Positions 1-8,434 of a stretch of DNA of 64,000 nt are shown piece by piece (the stretch's first letter is position 1; each line of letters opens with the position of its first letter). This DNA comes from Ottowia sp. Its GTDB lineage: Bacteria; Pseudomonadota; Gammaproteobacteria; Burkholderiales; Burkholderiaceae_C. The notes beneath the pieces are model-generated. The model made no database searches. It was given only the letters and a program-made list of their open reading frames with translations, and was not told the DNA's origin. The position numbers and the translations under genes are program-made. The DNA lies in NCBI RefSeq assembly GCF_016703145.1, contig NZ_JADJCO010000003.1:1628001-1692000 (forward strand), in the 5' to 3' direction.

Positions 1-59
1 AGCTCCGGCCACACAGCGCAACCGGATGGAGGCAGTCTCAGAAAACGAAGCTCTCCTGC

Positions 60-836
60 TCAGGGACGTTTTGCGTCCCCTTCAAAACGTCCCTTCTCAA
101 ACGGCGGAAGCTGTGCTAGTCGGCGGTAGCCGCCGCGCATCAACGCATCGCCGCGCCGTGCCAGACGCCGCACGCGGGCGCGCAGGTCGCCATCGGCGTG
201 CCAGTCAGCGGCCACGGCATCTGCACCGAACAGTCCTTCGGCCACCTCGCGCAAGGACGCGCCCGCCAGGGTCGCGTCGAGCGCCTGCAGGGTGTGCAAC
301 TCCAGCAGCGCGGCAGGCGTTGGCCTGGGCTTGGTATCGGCCAGGGCTGCGCCAGGCACATGACCGCGCGCAGGTGCGGTAGCGCCGCCGCGATGGGCAT
401 AGGCCACGGCCATGCCGTCTTCCAGGCCATGCGCCAGCACGAAGCGCAGGCACTGGCCGGGGCGGAGCGCGATCAGCGCCAGCCCTTTGCCGTCATGCAG
501 CAGCTGCTTGTGGCCGGGGATACGCCAGAACGCGAAGGTCACAGCGTCGGACGGCGGATCGGCATCGGGATAGAGCTGCACCACGCCGGCATGGCCGGGC
601 AGCCAAGCCGGATGCGCGTCGCGCGCATCCAAGGCCGGGTCTTCCAACAGGCGCAAGCCCCAGCGATGCGCCGCCTGCTGTGCGGCTTCTGGCCGGCGAT
701 GCTGGCGCAGCCAGTCGAGCCGGTAATCGGGATGACGGCGCAGGTACTCCCAGGCCAGCGCGAGCGCATCCAGCCACAAGACGTAGAGGTAGGCGGCGGT
801 GGGATACCAGTGCGCAAGATGGTGAGGATCGACCAT
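60..836 (-). CDS. DUF2285-type regulator-like protein of integrative elements
   Basis: A 258-residue protein that I recognise as the DUF2285 type found repeatedly in integrative and conjugative elements of beta- and gammaproteobacteria. The N-terminal third is rich in Trp and Tyr (HWYPTAAYLYVLWLDALALAW) and resembles the transcriptional-regulator-like domain that usually precedes DUF2285. The C-terminal half is the DUF2285 region, with a helical segment ending in a basic tail (RVRRLARRGDALMRGGYRR). No enzymatic motif is visible. It starts at ATG 836. The neighbours (DUF2958, DUF736, ParB, DUF932, RadC) support an ICE backbone. Members are often assumed to be DNA-binding accessory regulators, but the role is unproven and no specific function is claimed. 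Confidence 0.75.
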   Translation of the reverse strand: MVDPHHLAHWYPTAAYLYVLWLDALALAWEYLRRHPDYRLDWLRQHRRPEAAQQAAHRWGLRLLEDPALDARDAHPAWLPGHAGVVQLYPDADPPSDAVTFAFWRIPGHKQLLHDGKGLALIALRPGQCLRFVLAHGLEDGMAVAYAHRGGATAPARGHVPGAALADTKPRPTPAALLELHTLQALDATLAGASLREVAEGLFGADAVAADWHADGDLRARVRRLARRGDALMRGGYRRLAQLPPFEKGRFEGDAKRP

Positions 837-1100
837 GACGAAAGCTCCTGTCGAAATTCAGGAACGCCGCCACGGCGAGAAACGCGGAGCTATCGCATCA
901 AGGTCAAAACATCATCAGAATCGGGGCAGGCTGTAACCATTGGTAGTCAAGACCGATGGGCTCCGGTGCATTGCGAAATCCGTCCGAATGCGACGGCCGC
1001 ATGAGCCAAAAATGTCACGCGGCACAAAACACCATGCCGCAAGCCGCATGAAAGATCGTGACTTTTTCAAGCAGAAGCGCAGGGCTTGGATGCATGAGTG
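837..1100. other. Intergenic region before the IS30-family element
   Basis: I see no supported gene in these 264 bases. The only open frames are short and have atypical composition. This is the upstream region of the DUF2285 gene, so its promoter is probably here, but no clear -35/-10 pair stands out. Confidence 0.4.
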
Positions 1101-2203
1101 GGCGGTTTCAAGACCGAAGCGCAACACTTGGTTATTGAGCGAAAACAGGGGCCTGCTGGGCCATGGCCAGCAGGTGTGAGAACACAGCCAGCGGGGTGTT
1201 GAAGCCATGGGTTGCGCGAGGTCTGCTGTTCAAGCTGTCGGCGATGGCGTCCAGTTCGTCCTGGCTGTGCACGCTCAGGTCAGTGCCTTTGGGGAAGTAC
1301 TGGCGCAGCAGCCCGTTGGTGTTCTCGCAGGTGCCGCGCTGCCAGGGCCAGGGGGTCGCAGAAGTAGACCTGCACGCCCGTGGCGGCGGCCAGTTGCCGG
1401 TGGTAGCTCATCTCCTTGCCCTGGTCGTAGGTGAAGCTCTTGCGCATCGGATCGGCAATCGCGTTGAGCTTGGCCGTGAAACCGGCCAGCGCCGAGCTGG
1501 CCGTGGCATCGTCCATCTTGGCCAGCAGCACCAGGCGGCTGGAGCGCTCCACCAGCACGCCCACGGAGGACTTGTTGCCCGCCCCTTTGATGAAGTCGCC
1601 TTCCCAGTGGCCGGGCATCACGCGATCCTCGATCTCGGGTGGGCGCACGTGGATGCTGACCATCTCGGGGATCTGGCCACGCCGGTCGGTGCCACGGCTG
1701 CGCGGCAACCGTGTGCCACGGCCCTGGCGCAGGCAGGCGATGAGCTGGCGGCGCAGTTCGCCCCGAGGCTGGGCGTAGATGGCGGTGTAGATGGTTTCGT
1801 GGGACACGTGGCGCGCGGCCTCGTTGGGAAAGGTGCGCTTGAGGGTAGCGGCAATCTGCTGGGGCGACCACTTCCAGTCCAACAGGGTCATCACCAGGCT
1901 CCAGGACAGGCTGTCAGAAGACAGTTTGGCAAGAGGGCGGGCAGCACGCCGGCGCGCCTGGCAGGACAGCTGTGCGCGGTGCGAGCCGTAGGCCGCGTCA
2001 GCGCCCGTGTTGCGCGCCAGCTCGCGGCTGATCGTCGATGGCGATCGCCCCAGCGTGCGGGCCATCGCGCGCACGCTTTGCCCTTGCTGGCGCATGCTCG
2101 CGATCGTCATGCGGTCTTCGGGTTGGAGTTGTTCGTATCGGGAGGCGGATGGCATGTGAACACCTTACAGCAGGGGGTGTTGCACTTCGGATTTGAGGCC
2201 GCC
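1101..2203 (-). mobile_element. IS30-family insertion sequence
   Basis: An element of about 1.1 kb bounded by imperfect 27-bp terminal inverted repeats at 1101-1127 and 2177-2203. They match at about 21 of 27 positions, start GGCGG and share the core CCGAAG. The trinucleotide GTG occurs immediately outside each end (1098-1100 and 2204-2206), consistent with a 3-bp target duplication. The single gene is an IS30-type transposase on the minus strand. It is inserted between the DUF2285 and DUF2958 genes of the ICE backbone. Confidence 0.85.
1132..2155 (-). pseudogene. IS30-family transposase, frameshifted
   Basis: The N-terminal part is an IS30 transposase with the helix-turn-helix (RAMARTLGRSPSTISRELAR) and the first two DDE-domain regions (GHWEGDFIKG; the segment around YDQGKEMSYH). 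After YFCDP the frame breaks. The expected HSPWQRGTCENTNG segment, which carries the catalytic Glu, continues in another frame from about 1346 and runs to a TAA at 1132-1134. Four nucleotides (CTGG) stand where six are expected, a net loss of two. Read through, the protein would be about 340 residues, normal for the family. Unless the shift is a sequencing error, the element cannot make a complete transposase. Confidence 0.8.
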
Positions 2204-2282
2204 GTGCCAATTGAGACTTGGCGAGTCTGGAATAAGACTGAAATAGTCTCAATACGCCCGGTTTCGCCGGTGCGTGGGCGGT

Positions 2283-2633
2283 TCAATCGACGATGGAGCC
2301 GTTCTCTTGCGCCAACCGCAGATATTCCGACAACGGGCGCACCGCCTGGAAATACCGATCCCGCATCACAGGCAGCTTGTTCGGCCCGACGATGGACGCG
2401 AGGTCGGACAGCTTCACGCGGCCCAGCTCGGGCATGCTGATTCCCAGGTCGATCAGGCCGTAGGCCGTGTCGCCGTCAGTGGGATCGAGCGCGGTGAGCA
2501 GCCAGGTGGCGTGCGCGTCGGGCGTGAACAGCCGCACGACCGGCAACGGGTCGTGCGATTCACCGGCGGCGGCAAGCCGCCCGTTCGCCAGCAGCGCGGC
2601 GCGCTGTTCATCGGTGACAAGGGGAGCGTTCAT
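2283..2633 (-). CDS. DUF2958 domain-containing protein
   Basis: A 116-residue protein of the DUF2958 type, common in ICEs and broad-host-range plasmids. It contains the conserved run from HDPLPVVRLFTPDAHATWLL through DGDTAYGLIDLG to a C-terminal RDRYFQAVRPLSEYLRLAQ. ATG 2633 is preferred over the in-frame GTG one codon upstream. No catalytic motif or membrane segment is visible and the function is unknown. Its position beside the XRE regulator and DUF736 gene is typical of the element backbone. The IS30 element lies immediately downstream and may have separated it from the rest of its transcription unit. Confidence 0.8.
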   Translation of the reverse strand: MNAPLVTDEQRAALLANGRLAAAGESHDPLPVVRLFTPDAHATWLLTALDPTDGDTAYGLIDLGISMPELGRVKLSDLASIVGPNKLPVMRDRYFQAVRPLSEYLRLAQENGSIVD

Positions 2634-2900
2634 CACGGTATTCCTGCTTCAACATGGGAGTGTCCAGCCGGTTTTGCGTTTCCACGTCGACGCGCGGAGG
2701 CGTATTCCACCCAAGCCGTGGAAGAAGCACACAAGCGCAAAAGTGGAATTGTAGAAATATGGAAAGACACGATGGCGGTTCTCCGGTTCTGTCGGAATCT
2801 GCAAAAGCGGATTTCCGTAAAAGCACGAATAAGGGCCAGTGGCACGAATGAGTTAAAGATAACGTGGTTTTAATTGTGCTGCGACTTGACGCTTCTGTCC

Positions 2901-3191
2901 ATGCAGAAGCGATCCGTTCAGCGCGGCCGACCGGCCGGTTCCACCACCCATGACGCCGAGCTGGCTCACGCCTTCGGTGCGGCGGTGCGTGCGCTGCGGA
3001 TGGAGCGCGGCATCGCGCAGGAATCACTGGCGCACCTGGCTGGCGTCGAGCGTTCCCACATGGGCAAGGTCGAGCGCGGCGAGCACATGCCTACGCTCGC
3101 GATCATCTTCAAGATCGCGCGTGCGCTGGGGTTCAGCGTCGCCCACTTGATGGGAGCAGTTGAAGAACTCCTAGGCGAAGCGCAGGAATAA
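2901..3191 (+). CDS. XRE-family helix-turn-helix regulator
   Basis: A 96-residue Cro/C1-type regulator. The HTH covers roughly residues 25-80 (FGAAVRALRMERGIAQESLA, then ERSHMGKVERGEHMP and the closing helix IIFKIARALGFSVAHLM). A nine-codon upstream extension to 2874 is possible, but ATG 2901 (MQKRSVQRGRPAG) gives a normal basic N-terminal arm. It lies divergently from the DUF2958 gene, with a 260-bp AT-richer intergenic region likely to hold both promoters. It is a plausible local regulator of the ICE backbone. The target is unknown. Confidence 0.85.
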   Translation: MQKRSVQRGRPAGSTTHDAELAHAFGAAVRALRMERGIAQESLAHLAGVERSHMGKVERGEHMPTLAIIFKIARALGFSVAHLMGAVEELLGEAQE

Positions 3192-3245
3192 CCCTGTTGC
3201 ACGTAGCCTTGTTGGCCGCGTGTTGCGGCTTTGAGAAGGAACGCA

Positions 3246-4757
3246 ATGGCAAAAACATGCATCGTGTGCGGCCAAGCCGCAGGCTCTGGAGAGCACGTTT
3301 TCCCCGCCGCCCTTGGGGGTCGGCGGGTCAATTCAGGCATCTATTGCCCCAAGCACGACAACAGCTACTCCGGTCTCGTCAGCGAGATCGCCGGACAGCT
3401 CGATTTTTTCAATGCGTACCTGGGCGTTCGCCCGGATCACTCCAGTCACCTGAAAACCGCCTTTGGCGAGCACACGCTGACTGGGGAGACGGTTTCCATC
3501 TCTGCCAAGGAGATCAGATTCACGAAGCCCCGGGTCATCTCGCGCACCCCGGTTGGCGAAGGTGAAGAGTTGCACCTCGGGTTTCCCAACCAGCAGTCGG
3601 TCAAACAGTTCACCAAGAAGATGGAGGACGACGGACACGAATGGACACCCTTGTCGAAGCCATCCATGCGGCCGTACATCACGGGCTCCATTCACCACAA
3701 GCGCAAATTTGGCGGTGCGTGTGGTCTTGGCGCCATCGCGTACATGACGCAGACATTCTTCGCTCAGGAGTTCCCGGAAGTCGCGCGATCAGGGGCGCTG
3801 TCGGATTTCATCAACTACACGCAAGCCACCGCCAAGGTCGCGGCGCAGGGAGGCTGCGAACAGCAGCCGGAAGAGCGCGAAGAGATGATCGAGGCGCGCG
3901 CAGCGTTGGCGGCTGCGTTGGAACCCTTCGGAGGCAAGGCACCGGCCTGGTGGGATTTCAGCCCGCCCGTAGGCGCGCGCGCCAACAAATTTGAATTTGG
4001 GCATCAAGTGACGGTCGGTATTGATGGCTCCGACGGCCAAATCTATGGCCGTGTTGCGCTGTTTTCCGCCTTTACCTTTGCCATGCGCCTGGGCACGGCA
4101 CCGCAGGGTTCCGCCACGCGCGAAGTGACCGTGGACATTGATCCGCTCGCGGAGCATCCGCCACACGACATCGAAAAGCATCAAGTGTTCTCCGCGCCAG
4201 GCCGCGTTCATGTGCCGGAAAACGCCACTGAAGGGCTCGCGGATGCACTCGCCAACGGCACGCAACAACATGCGTTCGCAAACCTTTTGGAGCGCATGGA
4301 AGAACATCAGCTTCTCAAGCTCGCTCGCACCATGAGCAAAGCTCTCGCGCCATGCCCCACCTTGTCGTCGCTTGAAGCGCGCGCATTGATTGAGAAAGAA
4401 CTCAGCCAACAACCGCAGCAGATTTGGCGCATGGCCACGTTCGTGGTGGAGGGTTTGAAAGAAAAGATGGTCAAGGGAAACCTGCAGGCCATCACACCGA
4501 TGCTCGATGGCCTGATTGCCCATGACATTCAATCGGTGAGCGGCTTGTCGCGGCAGGCCGAGGCCACGTTGACCTTGGCCAAAGCCGCATTGACAGCGCA
4601 AATGGAGGAAGACTGCGCAGCAGGCTTACTCAACGAGGCGCGGATCACTGAACTTATGGGCAGAGGCCCGGGCCTTCATGTCGTGGGCCAGGCGGTGCTG
4701 GCCCCTGTTTTGCTGGTGCTTGGGGAGTCCCCTCACTCGAACGAGGTGAGCGGATGA
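3246..4757 (+). CDS. HNH-like endonuclease-domain protein, 503 residues
   Basis: The N-terminus has the layout of an HNH_5-type zinc-finger nuclease: a CxxC pair (CIVCGQ), then GEHVFPAALGG with the expected catalytic His, then YCPKHDNSY supplying further metal and Asn/His ligands. The remaining 430 residues are unrecognised. They include a helical C-terminal part (about residues 370-480) with many Glu, Lys and Ala. ATG 3246 is chosen because AAGGAA lies just upstream and the CxxC finger begins at once; an in-frame ATG at 3231 is weaker. It sits within the ICE backbone, so an accessory or defence nuclease is possible but not shown. Confidence 0.65.
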   Translation: MAKTCIVCGQAAGSGEHVFPAALGGRRVNSGIYCPKHDNSYSGLVSEIAGQLDFFNAYLGVRPDHSSHLKTAFGEHTLTGETVSISAKEIRFTKPRVISRTPVGEGEELHLGFPNQQSVKQFTKKMEDDGHEWTPLSKPSMRPYITGSIHHKRKFGGACGLGAIAYMTQTFFAQEFPEVARSGALSDFINYTQATAKVAAQGGCEQQPEEREEMIEARAALAAALEPFGGKAPAWWDFSPPVGARANKFEFGHQVTVGIDGSDGQIYGRVALFSAFTFAMRLGTAPQGSATREVTVDIDPLAEHPPHDIEKHQVFSAPGRVHVPENATEGLADALANGTQQHAFANLLERMEEHQLLKLARTMSKALAPCPTLSSLEARALIEKELSQQPQQIWRMATFVVEGLKEKMVKGNLQAITPMLDGLIAHDIQSVSGLSRQAEATLTLAKAALTAQMEEDCAAGLLNEARITELMGRGPGLHVVGQAVLAPVLLVLGESPHSNEVSG

Positions 4758-4798
4758 ACCGAAACGCCCCGCCGCAGTAAGCGGGGCGCTGGCGGCCG

Positions 4799-5113
4799 TC
4801 AGGCCGCCTGGGGCTTGTTGCGCGACCAGATCAAGTTGTGCGTGCCGCCTTCCTCCTCGATCAGCCGGGCATAGACCGTTGCCGCGAACGAAGGATCGTC
4901 GAGGGTCACGGACACGTAGGGCCGCTCGGCCTTGCTGATTTTCTTCCACGCCGCGCCGATGTCGAATCCCGCTGCCTGCACGCGGTAATCGGGGGCGTGT
5001 TCGTTGTCCCCCTTGTCGTTGGGAACCAGCTTGGCCTTGACGTTGAGCGTCAGGGTGCGCAGCGTGCCGGTGAAGCCGTCTTTGTCCGCGGTGAAGGTGC
5101 CGATGGTTGCCAT
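4799..5113 (-). CDS. DUF736 domain-containing protein
   Basis: A 104-residue protein matching the DUF736 family. It begins MATIGTFTADKDGFTGTL and contains PDYRVQAAGFDIGAAWKK followed by YVSVTLDDPSF. Family members are small, beta-rich and very common on ICEs and conjugative plasmids. Their molecular role is not established. The start at 5113 is supported by AAGGAG a few bases upstream (reading the minus strand) and by the conserved first residues. A longer upstream frame to 5419 is rejected as non-coding. The gene is followed upstream by an 830-bp gene-free region. Confidence 0.85.
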   Translation of the reverse strand: MATIGTFTADKDGFTGTLRTLTLNVKAKLVPNDKGDNEHAPDYRVQAAGFDIGAAWKKISKAERPYVSVTLDDPSFAATVYARLIEEEGGTHNLIWSRNKPQAA

Positions 5114-5230
5114 GATGAATCTCCTTACGGTTGAACAAGGTTCGCGCCCATCGCGTCCTTGTTGTGATCCGGCCGGCGGGGGACGGGCTGGCTGCACCGC
5201 TTGCGGCCGCAACGCAGTGGAGGGCCGGGA

Positions 5231-5299
5231 GGCGAAAACAATTTGTCCCGCGAGGAATGCGCCGAACGCAGTGACAAAGCAGGGGAAATTGTTTTCGCC
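5231..5299. repeat. Perfect 14-bp inverted repeat, 41-bp spacer
   Basis: GGCGAAAACAATTT at 5231-5244 is repeated in inverse orientation (AAATTGTTTTCGCC) at 5286-5299. The AT-rich arms stand out in GC-rich surroundings. The distance from the DUF736 start (about 120-190 bp) would suit a regulator-binding or replication/transfer-related site. There is no direct evidence for any of these roles. Confidence 0.6.
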
Positions 5300-5782
5300 G
5301 GACGGTTGCAGCCATGAAGCCCGAGGTGCAGCCGGGCCACCGCCAGGATTCACAACAACACAAGGACGCCTTGGGCCGAACCACCCCCAATCCGAAAGGA
5401 GACTTGGCCGACTCGGCATCCCTGCGCAAAGATTTCACCGGCACGCCCCCTGACATGAAGCAAAGGCCCATCCCCAACGACAGGAGGAATGCGCCCCTGC
5501 ACCTTGCGGAGGCCCTGCTGCAAGCGCGGTGCGGAGGCTCCCCACAAGGCCGGGCGGCGTGTCCGTGAACTATCCTTCGTGACACACGCAGACAACGAAC
5601 CGCCAGCGTCGGGGACGGCACGCTTTCGTACAACCTGCCGCAGCAAGCCCAAGCGCATCAGCCACGCCATGTCCGCTGCGACGGGGCGCTGGCCGGGCCG
5701 ATCCGGCGCACGCCGGTTCGGCGGCATCAAGGGGCGCCAAGCATCGCGCGGCGGGGATAGCCAGCAGGGCTTTCCCCTGGAG

Positions 5783-5880
5783 GCAAGCGAAGCGCGCAGC
5801 GCCGCAGGCGCGAAGGCGTGAGGGATTGGAGCCGAATGGCCGTGACGGCGAAGTCGGCACGGGGCGCAGCCCGAAAGCCC
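5783..5880. repeat. Dispersed GC-rich intergenic repeat, copy 1
   Basis: Begins with the 17-mer GCAAGCGAAGCGCGCAG (5783-5799), followed by a GGAGCCGAATGG-type core. Related copies lie at 13879-14032 and 17215-17327, each in a non-coding gap of the same island. This copy is the most diverged of the three. Confidence 0.5.
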
Positions 5881-5943
5881 GGCGGCGCATTGCGCCGACA
5901 CGCCCAGGCTGTTCTATATTTTGAGCAGGGAACGCAGAACACC

Positions 5944-6462
5944 ATGACCATCCAGCTCCGACACGAAACTCCAGACGATATTGCCGCCATCGAGGCCGTG
6001 ACAGTCGCCGCCTTCGCCAATGCACCGCACACCAGCCACACTGAGCAATTCATCGTGCGCGCTTTGCGTGCCGCCGACGAACTGACGCTCTCCATCGTGG
6101 CCGAGGAGCAAGGGCAGGTCGCCGGCCACGTCGCGCTGTCTCCGGTGACGATCACCGATGACCGCGGGCGAAGGGCCGAAGGCTGGTACGGATTGGGGCC
6201 GATCTCTGTCCTGCCGGCAAGGCAGGGACAAGGCGTTGGCTCGCGCCTGATGGAACAGGCGCTGGCTGAACTGCGGGCTATACACGCCGCAGGCTGCGTG
6301 CTGCTGGGCGATCCAGCGTACTACACGCGCTTTGGCTTCCAGGCCCATGCGGGCCTGCAACTGCCGGGCGTGCCGCCCGGCTATTTCATGGCGCTGGCCC
6401 TGCATGGGACAGTGCCGGAAGGCATCGCGCACTACAGCGATGCCTTCAACGCCGCCGCCTGA
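5944..6462 (+). CDS. GNAT family N-acetyltransferase (YhbS-like)
   Basis: A 172-residue acetyltransferase of the GNAT superfamily, probably transferring acetyl from acetyl-CoA to an unknown amine. The N-terminus (IQLRHETPDDIAAIEAVT) is the first strand and helix. The acetyl-CoA-binding motif A is clear in GLGPISVLPARQGQGVGSRL (Q/RxxGxG/A). Next comes GCVLLGDPAYYTRFGF, the usual motif B signature of the YhbS-like subgroup. ATG 5944 is chosen because the fold starts there; upstream in-frame codons lie in the repeat region. It stands alone between gaps, so it looks like a cargo gene rather than an ICE core gene. Confidence 0.85.
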   Translation: MTIQLRHETPDDIAAIEAVTVAAFANAPHTSHTEQFIVRALRAADELTLSIVAEEQGQVAGHVALSPVTITDDRGRRAEGWYGLGPISVLPARQGQGVGSRLMEQALAELRAIHAAGCVLLGDPAYYTRFGFQAHAGLQLPGVPPGYFMALALHGTVPEGIAHYSDAFNAAA

Positions 6463-6592
6463 GCCAGCGCGAAGGCGGCGGCGTTCTGATGGGGCGGTTG
6501 AACCTTCAACACCGGGTGCGGCCACTGCCGCGCCCGGATTTTGCGTCCACCGCGCCCAGGGCGGAACGGCCTGGGCGCGGTGCTGATCGCGG

Positions 6593-6802
6593 TTATTCCT
6601 TCGTCTCGATAAGCCACCACACGGCATGCGGCAAGGTGCGGCCTGTGATGGGATGAATGTCGGTGAGGTCAGCGCGGGCTGACCAGCCCGAGGGCGGACG
6701 GTAACCGCGCACGTCGCCTGCGCCGTGCCAGCGGCGGGCGCGCACCGTGCCGGGGGCATAGATCGCCACTATGCGCGGGTGGTTGGTCGTGGTGTGGTTC
6801 AT
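6593..6802 (-). CDS. Small conserved-looking hypothetical protein, 69 residues
   Basis: Starts at ATG 6802 (MNHTTTNHPRIVAIYAPGTV) and ends with HAVWWLIETKE. It is rich in Trp, Arg and His with no membrane segment or recognised motif. It lies 61 bp downstream of the parB-like gene on the same strand, so it is probably co-transcribed with it. A longer upstream frame would run into parB and is not supported. Function unknown. Confidence 0.55.
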   Translation of the reverse strand: MNHTTTNHPRIVAIYAPGTVRARRWHGAGDVRGYRPPSGWSARADLTDIHPITGRTLPHAVWWLIETKE

Positions 6803-6863
6803 GGGGCTTCTCCTTCCTGCGAAGCGCCCCGGTCGAGGCCGGAGCGCTTGCCTTCGGCGTGGG

Positions 6864-8317
6864 TCAAGCGGCCAGCGCCACGGCGGGTTCATCCGCCATT
6901 GCCTCGGCATCCTGCGGGGCGTCCTGCTCCGGGCCTTCTTCCTGCGCGCTTTCCTGCGCTGCCTGCTGCGGGCCTTCGGCCTTGAAGATGGCGGGCATCC
7001 AGCCCGTGCCATCCGCCAGCCGTTCGGCCTCGCTGGCAATGTCGGCCTTCTTCAACTTCGCCAGCCGGGTGACGTGCTCCGGCGCGTACTCGCCCACGGC
7101 TTGCAGAATCGCTGCCTTCGGAACGTGCTTGAAGAAACCTTCAGCAGTCGGTTGCCACCATGCAGCCATGTCGAGGCCCACGGCCTGCGCCAGTTCCTCG
7201 CCGGGCTGGTGTGGCGTGGCGCGGGACGTCACCACGTCCACCGTGGAGGCCACGCATACCGCCAGCAGCCGCACCAGTTCGTCTTGCGGCTTCGCCAGCA
7301 GCACGGCGAACAGTTCGGCGCTGTCCTGCGGCAACCCTTCACCGGCCACCTGTTGCAACTCGCGCAGTGTCACGGCAGCGGGCGATTCCGGCCAGTCCGG
7401 GGCCATGCCTTCCAGCCGATCTTGCACCGTGAGGCGAACCCCCAGCGGCAGATCGTGCCCGTAGTGACTGCCCTGCAAGATGGTTTGCACCATGCCATGC
7501 ACCAGCGCGGCCAGCGCCACTTGCGGATGCCGTGCGACTTCGATTTGCAGCGCGGCCGTGCGATGGGCGCTCAGGCGCTGGACCAGCCGGTCGGACATGG
7601 CTGCGGCCTTGGGCGCTTCGTCGATATCGTCGCCTTCGTCGCTTTCGATTTCGGCGCCGCTGAAACCTTGGCGCAGCTTCTCCAGCGTGCGCAGCGCCTT
7701 CGCTTCGGCCTCGCGCAGCAAACCGCGATGAATCACGGCCTCGCCGTTGCGGTCGATGGTGACGATGGCACCCGCTGCGACCTTCGCGCTCGGGGCATAC
7801 CCTTGCAAACCAGCTTCCATTGCCTGCAACTGCTCGCCCAAGGCTTCGCCTTCCTCCTGCAAGGCGTCTGCCTTGTCCTCGTCCTCGGCGTCCATTGCGG
7901 CATCCACCGCTTCGGCGACTTCCTGCATCTTGGCTTGCAGCTTCTCGATGCGCTGCGCTTCGCGCTTGCTCGGCTCGCGCCGCTCCCTCGGCGCACGCTG
8001 GAACGCTTGCAGGTCGGCATGTGTCACGCCCGGCGTGGCATCCACCCAAGCCCATCCTTCGGCCTTCACCTTGGCCGCGATACCGGTCAGCCGGTCTTGC
8101 GCCAGCCTTTCCAGCAGCGCGGCATCGGTCAGATACACGCCCGCATCACCTTCCGCGAACAGGTCGCGGCGGATGCCGCCGCCTGCCTGCTCGTAGGCGT
8201 CCAACCCGACGAAGCGCACCAGCGGATGCCGGTAAGCGTCAATCTCGCGCTCGGTGAGGCGTTCGCGCAGCGCGGACGGGCCGCGCTGCCATGTCGGCGC
8301 ATCGTAGAAGGCGCTTT
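6864..8317 (-). pseudogene. ParB-like protein, C-terminal part separated by the RIT element
   Basis: This is the 3' part of the parB-like gene whose 5' part lies at 12020-12648. The reading frame is open from the RIT boundary (SAFYDAPTWQRGPSALRERL) through a GTG at 8219 to the stop. It holds the helical, acidic C-terminal region of the long ICE-type ParB proteins, with a coiled-coil-like Glu/Ala/Lys stretch (about 8000-7850 on the minus strand) and an acidic Ala/Glu/Gln tail. The DNA-binding ParB domain is on the other side of the insertion. Removing the RIT element and one copy of the duplicated target joins the two parts in frame, giving about 690 residues. Confidence 0.85.
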
Positions 8318-8399
8318 ATGTGGAGCAGAAGATTATGCCGAGCATGGTCTCCAAGACGTTGATCCACGGGGGCAACCTCTGGAGTCGCTCGGCATAACC
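8316..8399 (+). repeat. RIT left inverted repeat (84 bp)
   Basis: Runs from TTATGTGGAGCAG to CTCGGCATAACC. It pairs with 11909-11992 with about three mismatches near the inner end. It reads into the 5' part of the disrupted parB gene on the opposite side. Confidence 0.9.
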
Positions 8400-8434
8400 A
8401 TGATCCTTTCTTCCCAACCAGAAGAAGGATCAAC

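Larger units (their letters stand above)
5114..5943. other. Gene-free backbone region of 830 bp
   Basis: No convincing gene lies between the DUF736 start and the GNAT start. The region holds a perfect 14-bp inverted repeat (5231-5244 and 5286-5299) and one copy of the GC-rich intergenic repeat seen again near 13.9 and 17.2 kb. The open frames here overlap each other in several phases and show no family resemblance. Confidence 0.5.

Noticed and set aside
915..1208. A 97-codon minus-strand frame upstream of the DUF2285 gene
   Set aside because: It overlaps the end of the IS30 element in a different frame and has no coding features.
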